A stretch of DNA of 64,000 nt from Megaustenia siamemsis (taxonomy: Eukaryota; Mollusca; Gastropoda; Stylommatophora; Ariophantidae). Location: positions 55,603,565-55,667,564 of the forward strand of contig JAVIAB010000073.1 in NCBI GenBank assembly GCA_032433765.1, read 5' to 3'. The translations under genes were made by a program, and so were the position numbers. Positions 56,431 to 64,000 of this stretch are shown one piece after another (position 1 is the stretch's first letter; the number at the start of each line of letters is the position of its first letter). The notes below the pieces were generated by a model. That model had not been told where the DNA came from. It searched no databases and saw only the letters and a list, made by a program, of their open reading frames with translations.

Positions 56431-56890
56431 GGATAAGAAGTTACATATCTAGCTTGTAAAGGGCAGACTGTAGAATGAGAAGAAATGCAGAAGAAAACGA
56501 AGAAAAATTATTACTCTTCATTTGTTGCATACAACAAATATAGCTTTAGCGACCATATTTTTTTATAACTAACGGTATATTTTGTACAATTTAGTAAGCT
56601 TAACGCCAAACCATCTCGCTATCTTCTCCTGTGCACACTTTAGGCTGGGAATACATCAAAGTCAGCCAGTCCAGGGGTAGAGTACGGATTATTATCGCCA
56701 ATAGATTGTTGACTAACCATTGCTCTGCCTTAATTTCTACAATTTCTAGACTTTACAGTATGCAAAGAAAATTATACAAACAGAATATTTGTTCTCTTCT
56801 TTCTTCTTTTCTTTTCTTCACTTCCTCTTGTACCCGGTCAGAATTCGAGTGAGATACAAATTTCTGGTTCTCTACCCTTTTGGTGGCTTC
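56431..56890. other. No gene seen
   Basis: Unique AT-rich sequence between two LINE remnants. Confidence 0.5.
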
Positions 56891-56894
56891 AATT

Positions 56895-57062
56895 ATTATC
56901 AATTGATGTTGATGCAACGCTTCGTTGTCTGTCCAACTTACTCAGCGTCTGCCTCTTGCGCTCATGTCCTCTCCTCTTTTCATATATAATTTGTACAGGA
57001 AAGAAATCAGATTGCATTCTTTCTAGATGGGCAAACCATTTTTTTGTTGTTTCTGTATGTAG
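56895..57062 (-). pseudogene. LINE 3' end remnant
   Basis: Minus strand: TETTKKWFAHLERMQSDFFP, then RRGHERKRQTLSKLDRQRS. This is the KWFGHLERM plus basic RGR..R order of LINE C-termini. It is cut off at 57062 by the plus-strand LINE-A copy. Confidence 0.6.
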
Positions 57063-58225
57063 GTTAGAAATTAGCGATGAACAGTGTGGTTTTGTTAGAG
57101 ATAAAGGAACAAGCAATGCCATTTATATCATAAGATCTTTAGTAGAAAGAGCCGTAGAGGTGAAAACAGATCTATACCTATGTTTCATAGATTACACCAA
57201 GGCATTTGACAAAGTAAAGCACCAAGAAAAAATCAACATTTTAGAAAGCATAAACATAGACAGCAAAGATCTAAAAATAATAAAGAACGTGTACTGGCCA
57301 CAAACAGCGGTCATAAGAACAGGAAACCAATTGGGAATGTTTCAACAAATAAAACAGGGTGTTAGACAAGGCTGTGTGATGTCACCAGATTTGTTTAATA
57401 TTTATAGTGAGATTATGTTAAGATCAATAAGGGGCATGCCTGGAATAACAATTGGAGGTCATAATATAAATAATCTAAGGTATGCTGATGATACAGTCTT
57501 AATCGCTAAGAGGTAACATGAGTTACAAGAAATGCTGGACATTATAGTGAAAGAAAGCAAAAATAAAGGACTCAGCCTTAATAGCAAAAAGACAGAAGTA
57601 ATGGTAACAACAAAGAAAAAGACATCACCTCAGCGCAAAATAAAGACAAGTGGAACAATGTTAAAACAGGTAAATGAATTTAAATATTTGGGAAAAGAAG
57701 TGAGATGCAGAATGGCTCAGGCAAAAGCAGCTTTCCAAAAAATGAGGAAAATACTATGCAATCCATTTTTGACAATAGAAACAAGAAAAAGAGTTCTTAA
57801 ATGTTACGTAGAGCCAGTCTTAACATATAGATGCGAGTCATGGACAATAGGACAACAGACAAGAAAATCACTGGAGTCTGTAGAAATGTGGTTTTACAGA
57901 AGACTGTTGAAAATACCATGGACAGTTAAGAAGATTAATGAAGAGGTTCTGAGAGATGTCAAAGCAAAAAGAGAGCTAATTTCCAATGTTAAGATGAGAA
58001 AATCATCATTTTTTGGGCATGTAATGAGAAGAGAACAACTGGAATATATTGTATCAACTGGAAAAAATTGAGGGACGAAGCGATAGAGGGAAGCAAAGAG
58101 AAAAAATAACAGACAGCTTAAGAGAATGGCTTGGCAGAAGGTCAAGAACAGAAATGATAAATAGCTGACGAAATCGAAAGTTGTGGAGAAACATGATCAC
58201 CTACGCCACTAGGCCCGGTACTTGA
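57063..58225 (+). pseudogene. LINE-A RT half, best preserved copy
   Basis: 5' truncated at EISDEQCGFVRDKGTSNA. One frame then stays open for about 150 codons with DYTKAFDKVKH, GVRQGCVMSPDLF and intact RYADDTVLIA (57478-57507). A single TAA at 57514-57516 interrupts it, after which the same frame runs for about 185 codons (LDIIVKESKNKGLSLNSKK to GHVMRREQLEYIVSTGKN). A 36-bp in-frame deletion removes part of the KYLG...DG segment near 57695. A one-base gain in an A-run at about 58066 shifts the last 50 codons. The tail is 'ggcccggtacttgattataa'. The few lesions suggest a comparatively recent insertion. Confidence 0.92.
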
Positions 58226-58229
58226 TTAT

Positions 58230-58540
58230 AATGATGTATGTAGGTTAGGGTTGCTAATCTTTCTCTTATAATATCATAATTGTTATTCTGTCGTTGCTGG
58301 TTACTCCATGCACTTTTCTCCGACATTGCATTTCTTTGGTGATAAGCTTTCGTTTATGCTTAGTCGTAAGTGACATTGTTTGACTTTTATATAGCACAAC
58401 AATGGAGTGAATATGCTCTGTACTTGAAGTTACTTACTTTATAAAAATGTTTTGTTTTTTGTTGAGAGGCATAGAGGCTGGTTGTCCCAATATTTTGTTT
58501 GCCTTCTTGCATCGAATGTCTATTTCTTTATAGGGCAGAA
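58230..58540 (-). pseudogene. LINE-D-like remnant
   Basis: Minus strand: IDIRCKKANKILGQPASMPL, then (across frames) a YKSQTMSLTTKHKRK segment and KEMQCRRKVHGVTSNDRI. These correspond to the MRIQKAKAV, SQTWTLSKSHLRK and EMRSLRKVTNNTRRDRI parts of LINE-D. Strongly decayed. Confidence 0.6.
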
Positions 58541-58689
58541 CCACAATCTCAAAAACAGAAACCTTGCGTGCCAAAACGGCACATATTGCAGAGATCACTG
58601 CTTCTAAAATCTATGGTCTGTTTCCATAACAATACTTTTTACAATGACAGCTTGTCAAGCCATCGATCAACCGCCTTAGTCGCCTCTTA

Positions 58690-59130
58690 CGACATGCCTG
58701 GAAGGCTCCAGTATCACTGCAAACTAATTAAAATCAATAATTGCTCAATCGCTCGTGCCAGTGGAATCATCCGAATTAATATCTCATCTTCCAAACAAAG
58801 AAAGGTAGTACAATCCCCATTATAGCAGTCTCACCACACGTCAAAAGACATAAGGCGAAACCGCACAGAAAGTGAACACAGTCATCTGTTCCCAGTCATA
58901 CGATATCATTCATCGTAAGTTATCGGAATATCGAAAACGACCAAAACGGATGATACGCACAGCTCACGGTGTGCAAGGAGCACTAAATTCCTAGCTCCGG
59001 CAGCAAGCCGGACTAGGAATATGAGGAAGTTTCAACAGTTTCAACAAGTTGTTCCTGCAACAAGGAACGCTTTTCTTACACAGCATTTAACGGTTCCTGC
59101 CGCCTACCCGCCATATTGACCGGAAGTTCC
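58690..59130 (-). mobile_element. Repeat E copy (short core plus E0, variant 3' end)
   Basis: In minus orientation it starts near GGACAGGAACTTCCGGTCAA, runs through the short core and E0, and ends with a different string ('GTCGTAAGAGGCGACTAAGG' near 58690) instead of the ATAACC tail. It is about 80-85% similar to the copy at 59.66 kb. Confidence 0.78.
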
Positions 59131-59663
59131 TGTCCAAGTTATTTAAAATATGTTACTTACTTTATAATTTTATGTTTTTTAGCTACGATTAATGTCGTCT
59201 TTGAAGAATATTTGTTCACGGCACCAAAGTCCAAATAAAATTAACCACCACAACATAAATACAAATTAGTTTCCAGATTTCTCATTTTAACAACATAATG
59301 TAAGAAATCGTTATCGCCACATTGATCATGCTTTAAAATAAATAACAGCAAACCTTCCCCTAGACACAATATAAACAATCACCTCAGCAAATCTTGTAGG
59401 TGCACATGTAAAAGGTAATATATTATCTGTGTTTCTCCTACATTCCTATAGATTTCTCTCAACCGGAACGCGTTCTCAAGAATGTAAGGTGGAATGACCT
59501 CATGGGACGCACCAAAATGGACGCTTCTTGCGTCCAAGTCATGTAAACAATGTTGACTTTCCTTGTCTCCAACGGTTTATCTCATTGTATTAGAGAATTT
59601 CACGCTATCTGTTACCACAGTGAGATGGCGGATTCTTTTCAAATGTAATCACGGGTTTGATAA
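59131..59663. other. Unique interval with an inverted copy of the upstream region of the 61.3 kb gene piece
   Basis: 'catgggacgcaccaaaatgg' at 59501-59520 is the exact reverse complement of 61237-61256. Weaker similarity continues on one side (a GTTTACATGACTTGG-like string at about 59535-59550). A 'gagatggcggattc' string lies at about 59622. Confidence 0.6.
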
Positions 59664-60184
59664 TAAATGGTTATGGTTATGGTTATGGAAGGCCTCGGCA
59701 TCACAGCAAACGAATTAGAATCCATAATTGCTCAACCGCCCGTGCCAGTGGAATCATCCGAATTACCAACTCATCTCCCAAACAAAGAAAGGTAACTGTA
59801 GTTCCCATCGTAGCAGTCTCAGCACACGCCAAAAGACATAAGGCGAAACCGCGCAGAAAGTGAACACAGCCAACTGTTCCCTGTCATACGATATCATCAT
59901 TCATCGTAAACAAGCGGGATATCGAAGCAGGATCAAAACGGATGAGACACACAGCTCACGGTGTGCACAGAGCACTTAACTCAGTAGCTCCTGCAACAAG
60001 CCGGACTTGGAATATGAGGAAACTGCAAGAAGGAACACTTTTGCAGACATAGCCTTCAATGGTTCCTGCCGCCTATCCACCATATACCATGGGAGTTCAC
60101 GTCCTCCCGAAAATGATGATCGTCGTAGCACCTGATGATGTTAGGCCGTCATTGATGACTCCAATTCCAAACATATAGACACAC
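59664..60184 (-). mobile_element. Repeat E copy (core plus E0) truncating a gene piece
   Basis: Minus orientation: the core is cut after CTGTGTGTCTATATGTTTGG, followed by E0 and a CCATAACCATAACC tail at 59664-59681. The 5' truncation point at 60184 abuts the cysteine-rich coding remnant. The 68-codon frame on the plus strand is shared with 24.4 kb but is read against the retro orientation. Confidence 0.85.
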
Positions 60185-60926
60185 AGTGGTGGTAATTTGT
60201 CATTTCCAATCCAACAGAAGCCACATGACCTGTAGTTAGCAAAACCACAGAGAGAATATGACTTTGTGACCTTCACTGATTCACTCCCAGATGTGAATGT
60301 GTAGTTTACACAAGAGGAGAAGTTGTCAACTACAGTGATTCCAGTTAAGGCAATTCTGGGATAGCAAGGCAAGTCTCCTTTATAGCAGCAGAACTTGATG
60401 TTCTCCGCTCCCTTCTTGTAGCTGCTGCCACACGATTCTGATGTCTCATTAACTTGGGCATCATTCAAGAACAATGTCAGATTAACATTTCATAGATATG
60501 GCTCTGCTGATGAAGTGCTTGGTGCAACAGTTGTATCAATCATACTGGAGGCTCCTGGTCTGTGGTCATTAATATCACAGACGGCAGCACATGGTGTTGT
60601 TATATTCAGTATTTCTTTCTGGGGTGTAAATATGTGGCACACACATGGAGAGTGCCTTGTGGTCACAGTAATCCCATCAAAGGCAATTCTAGGGTAGCAT
60701 GGCATAGCTGCTTCAGAACAGCACAATCCTGTGATGTTTTCTGTGTTCACTATAAAGCTGCTGCTGCTACACAATCCTGACCAATTATAGGTGTGGACAT
60801 TATTCACTTGCAATGACAAAACTGCTTTGCTCACATCATAAACCTCTGCAAGCGAATCATTTATGGGACGAACAGTACAATTTATTCTTCCATCGGGGAT
60901 ATCTGCATTGAGTCCCCAGAAAAAGG
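60185..60926 (-). pseudogene. Tandem cysteine-rich ectodomain exon with in-frame stop
   Basis: One minus-strand frame encodes two related domains of about 115 residues. Domain 1 (60926-60490): DIPDGRINCTVRPINDSL, VSKAVLSLQVN, GLCCSEAAMPCYPRIAFDG, CVCHIFTP. Domain 2 (60487-60185): NVNLTLFLNDAQVNE, FCCYKGDLPCYPRIALTG, CVNYTFTS, then a Cys-rich end. Both share CC....(M/L)PCYPRIA..GITV and several N-glycosylation sequons, so they are secreted or surface domains. The join contains an in-frame TGA at 60490-60492. Upstream, TAA and a TTTTTCTGG...CAG acceptor-like string near 60925 suggest an exon start. Downstream it is cut by repeat E. I do not recognise the domain family. Confidence 0.6.
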
Positions 60927-61225
60927 TCTTTGGTTAAAAAGCACATATGCTTTTGAGTTAAACACACAATGAGCCCACTTCATAAATTCAAAATGATTCT
61001 TGCCAATGCCATCCGTTTGCACAAGTTAGGTCCTTAGCTACCAACGTCAAAAATGTCTGAAACGAAGCCATCCAATTAACGGCTTTATCTACAGCGAAGG
61101 TTAACGAACTGTGAACAAACATTTATGTTCAAACCCTTGAAAACATTTTCAAAAATCTGCCAACTCGCAGCAATAACATTTATCGTGTTGTTCAATGTAA
61201 ACATTGCTTGGTCCATAGCTCGAAT

Positions 61226-61264
61226 ATAAATAAGCTGCCATTTTGGTGCGTCCCATGACGTCAT
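61226..61264 (+). promoter_or_regulatory. Possible promoter: TATA-like and CRE-like strings
   Basis: 'tataaataa' at 61226-61234 is followed by 'gccattttggtgcgtcccat' (contains a YY1-like CCAT.TT) and the palindrome 'tgacgtca' at 61257-61264, about 80-115 bp before the ATG at 61344. An inverted copy of part of this block is at 59.5 kb. Whether it drives transcription is inference. Confidence 0.35.
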
Positions 61265-61343
61265 CCTGATAATAAATGTGTGTATACAGTTCGCTAACCA
61301 TCGCTGTAGATCAAGTCTTTATTCGCTGGCTTCGTTAGCAACC

Positions 61344-62780
61344 ATGGAAGCTAATGACCTTACTTGTGCCGGCGGTTGGTTTGGGGCAAATTGTACGTTA
61401 CAATGGCTCTGCTATAATGGCTTAGTTTGTGACAAAACTACAGGGACATGCCCAAACAATGACAGTTGTCAGCACACAATTTTCGGACCCCAGTGTCAGT
61501 ACTTGGATTTTATTTGCAAATATGCCCAAAAATCTGAACCTACTTTCCTGTTTGATAACAACGACACCTCATGTAATCCGGACACAGATTCTACATCAGT
61601 TGAGGCAACTCTCAATCAATCTTTGCCGTGCTCCTGATTTAGGATTTATGCGAATGACTTAAAATATCCGGACAGTTTCACGGTAAAACTGAATGGTTCT
61701 GCCTCATGTAACAATGTATCAAGGTTTGTAGTTAGTCCACACGAGATTGATGCCTTCTGCTCTGGGGCTGGTCTGATCAACAAGTTACGGATTGAAAGGG
61801 CGATAGTTGCAAATATCTGCTCCATCTACATTGGCGGGGGTCGGAAAGTGGCTCTCAAACAGATCACAAACCAAACCGACAAATTTGATGCTTGTTATAC
61901 AGGAGACGGATGTGGACCAGAGGCCGCAGTTAATAGCAAAACAAAGACCAATCTCTATGACTATGACTGCACACACACACACACACAATGGAGAAGTGGA
62001 ACCAATTCTGTTTACTGGTATCTGAACTTTGCAACGCCCCAAAAGACTCACATCATTCGAATCTATCATCGAGCTAGCACTATGATTCTGGTAAAGAATG
62101 CCACTCTAAAGGCTTTCTCTGACAGTGGCGGAGTAGTGTTCCAGTATAATGATATATCATACCCTAATTTTTCTGTGAACACTATTGTAGTCAAAACACA
62201 AACGTCAATGGCACACATTAAGATTGAGTTCTCACCGACCATTTCGCAGGCTGACAGTGCACTGACGGTATGTGAGGTACAAACATTTACAGACCCCTAT
62301 TGTCTGGACGCGCATTCTTGGTCGTTGTGTGCAGTGTGTAGTGGGTGTAGTAAAGGCTGCAATGTCATCATCGGTACTTGTCACGGCTACTGTTCACATG
62401 GGATCTATGGACACGACTGTTCCGGGTCTTGTCTCAGTGTCTGTCCTTTATTTGAGGAAAAATCTGGAAAATGCCTACAATGTAAACATCTTGGCTATAC
62501 CTTTAATGACACTTGGTAATGTGGTAATTTTGGGCTACAGTGCAAACAGATGTGTTCTGATGGCTGTGACATCATATGTACTCTCAAATGTCCGGAGAAC
62601 TGTTTCAACGACACCTGTGAACAGTCGATCGGGAATCTGTACATGCAAGAGAACGTTCTATGGGTCAGACTGCACTCTCAAATCTCCGGACAACTGTTTA
62701 ACGAAACCTGTGATTCCCACGTTCAGAAGAGTCTACAACAAGCCCAATCATATGGACACTTTAATGTGTTTCTGTGCTAG
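61344..62780 (+). pseudogene. EGF-like / F5-8C-like surface protein gene piece with several lesions
   Basis: From ATG at 61344 (caaccATGG context; a longer frame is open from 61278): CAGGWFGANCTLQWLCYNG ... TGTCPN ... FGPQCQYLD, an EGF-like unit. After an in-frame TGA (61635-61637) the same frame continues through a galactose-binding-like domain (GGGRKVALKQITNQTDKF, ACYTGDGCGPEAAVNSKTKT, VYWYLNF, IIRIYHRA, ending ALTVCEVQTF near 62288). EGF-like repeats follow (CSGCSKGCNVIIGTCHGYC, GIYGHDCSGSC). TAA at 62517-62519 is again followed by the same frame (CGNFGLQCKQMC). Two frameshifts lie near 62630 and 62698 (GICTCKRTFYGSDC is in another frame). No signal peptide is seen. The order EGF, galactose-binding-like, EGF repeats fits expanded molluscan MEGF/scavenger-type proteins. 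Unspliced, it cannot make a full protein. Confidence 0.75.
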
Positions 62781-62804
62781 ACATGGTTCATTTTTGGGTT
62801 TTTT

Positions 62805-63577
62805 TTAGTGAAGCCATGGCTCATATCTTGCTGTGTTTCTGTCCTAGCCATGGCTCATATCTTAGCTTGTGTGTGCTGGCCATATCTCATATCTTGGTGT
62901 GTCCGTGTTAATCATGTCTCATATCTTTATGTGTGTCTGTGTTTAGTCATATCTCATATCTTAGCGTGTACCAGTGTTAGTCATATGTCATATCTTTGTG
63001 TGTGCATGTCTGGGTTAGTGATATCTAATATCTTTGTGTGCATGTTTATGTTAGTCATATCTCATATCTTTATGTGTGCATGTCTGTGTTTGTCACATCT
63101 CATATCCTTGTGTGTGCATGGCTATGTTAGTCCCATCTCATATCTGTGTGTGTGCATATCTATGTTAGTCATATCTCTTATCTTTGTGTGCATGTCTATG
63201 TTAGGCATGTGTCATATCTTTGTGTGTGCATGTCAATGTCAGTTATATCTCATATCTTTATGTGCATGTTTATGTTAGTCATGTGTCATATATCTTGATG
63301 TGTGTCAGTGTTAGTCATGTCTCGTATCGCTGTGTGCATGTCTGTATTAGTCACATCTCATATCTTTGTCTGTGTATGTCTGTGTTAGTCACATCTCACA
63401 TCTTTGTGTGTCCGTGTCTGTGTTAGTCACATCTCATATCTTTGTGTGTGCATGTATGTGTTAGTCACATCTCACATCTTTGTGTGTGTATGTCTGTGTT
63501 AGTCACATCTCACATCTTTGTGTGTCCGTGTCTGTGTTAGTCACATCTCACATCTTTGTGTGTGCATGTCTGTGTTA
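62805..63577. repeat. 37-bp minisatellite, about 21 units
   Basis: The unit is 'tgtgtgcatgtctgtgttag' plus 'tcacatctcatatcttt'. Left units are diverged ('gtgtcagtgttagtcatgtc'), right units nearly identical. The last unit runs without a break into the head of repeat F. One frame stays open for 150 codons as a Cys/Ser/Ile-rich repeat, which is not credible as a protein because the unit is not a multiple of three. Confidence 0.95.
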
Positions 63578-63916
63578 GTCACCTTTAGTGACTCGGGCAG
63601 ATGGTGCTCGTAAACCTGGGAGGGCCTACCATCTAAGGGCAGAATCCCCCTACAGAAAAGACAATCTGCTGCCTTGCAGGAAGATTGGGGACAATCAAAG
63701 GCTAGGGAAAGGCAACCCGAATAAAATACTGGCTGAAATCGGATGCACTGGGCCACTGGCGCAGAACACAGTGCAACGTATTAACGGGTGTTCAGTCAGA
63801 GTGGATCTTATAGACTCTGTTTGTGATGTTCTGTCTGTGGGGGCGATCAACACACTTAGCCTGACAGCTGACTTCATATGAGAGTCTGGAATCCTTACTC
63901 TGATTGAGTCCTGAAC

Positions 63917-63963
<47 letters not shown>
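63571..63963 (+). mobile_element. Repeat F, with (GA)n tail
   Basis: Plus-strand copy of the module seen in the composite element at 29.6 kb: 'gtgactcgggcagatggtgc' to 'gagtcctgaacgcagagaga', ending in about 22 GA units. A 97-codon frame is open in both copies, but nearly all differences between them are amino-acid changes, which argues against a coding function. Here F stands without the E core. Confidence 0.85.
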
Positions 63964-63966
<3 letters not shown>

Positions 63967-64000
63967 TAAGGTTTCCAGATAGCCTATTTTAAAAGTAATT

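Noticed and set aside
62808..63426. Cys/Ser-rich frames over the 37-bp array
   Set aside because: The unit is not a multiple of three and the frame stays open only because stops are absent from all phases. The array derives from a repeat F edge.
63588..63881. 97-codon frame shared by both repeat F copies
   Set aside because: The two copies differ in 11 residues, and nearly all nucleotide differences change amino acids, so there is no sign of purifying selection on this frame.

Overview
This is metazoan nuclear DNA, most likely from a gastropod mollusc and perhaps a heterobranch sea slug. The inference rests on three things: the EGF-like and galactose-binding-like (F5/8C-type) ectodomain gene remnant at 61-63 kb, which resembles large molluscan surface-protein families; abundant tRNA-derived SINEs, RTE-like LINEs and a Penelope-like element; and very many minisatellites. 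No intact host gene is supported. No prokaryotic operon, CRISPR array, rRNA gene or convincing functional tRNA gene was found.

Layout. 0-20 kb: unique AT-rich DNA alternates with minisatellites of 31, 37/32, 38, 39, 29, 16, 15 and 17 bp, with SINE1 copies and 3' ends of LINEs. 20.6-26.7 kb: a LINE-B copy with an antisense LINE-B inserted in it, a LINE-A copy, two copies of a composite repeat (repeat E), and a GIY-YIG-type Penelope-like element inserted in one of them. 29-38 kb: a second LINE-B copy split by a 1.08 kb composite retroelement, then a nested cluster in which one LINE-B copy (5' end near 37.8 kb, 3' end near 31.15 kb) holds a solo LTR, a second 1.08 kb composite element, a LINE-A copy, a two-headed SINE and a third SINE. 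38-52 kb: minisatellites, including a 2.8 kb array of a 30-bp unit that stays open as a Ser/Thr-rich repeat reading frame, an RNase H remnant and a DDE transposase remnant. 52-58.5 kb: several LINEs, one nearly intact in its RT half. 59-64 kb: repeat E copies around two divergently oriented, broken ectodomain gene pieces, then a 37-bp minisatellite that grew from the edge of repeat F.

How the parts relate. Most insertions can be ordered in time because target-site duplications (TSDs) of 4-14 bp can be read, and the interrupted sequence resumes at the other side. The most interesting pattern is repeat E. A common core of about 0.7 kb is joined at the same point to three different 3' modules (a tRNA-derived SINE, repeat F, or module E0). 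Each module ends in its own simple-repeat tail, and two of the composites have clear TSDs and almost equal length. This looks like a non-autonomous composite retroelement that exchanges 3' modules, probably by template switching. Element family names (LINE-A to D, SINE1-3, E, F) are labels for this window only; clade assignments are inferred from recognisable motifs, not from searches.
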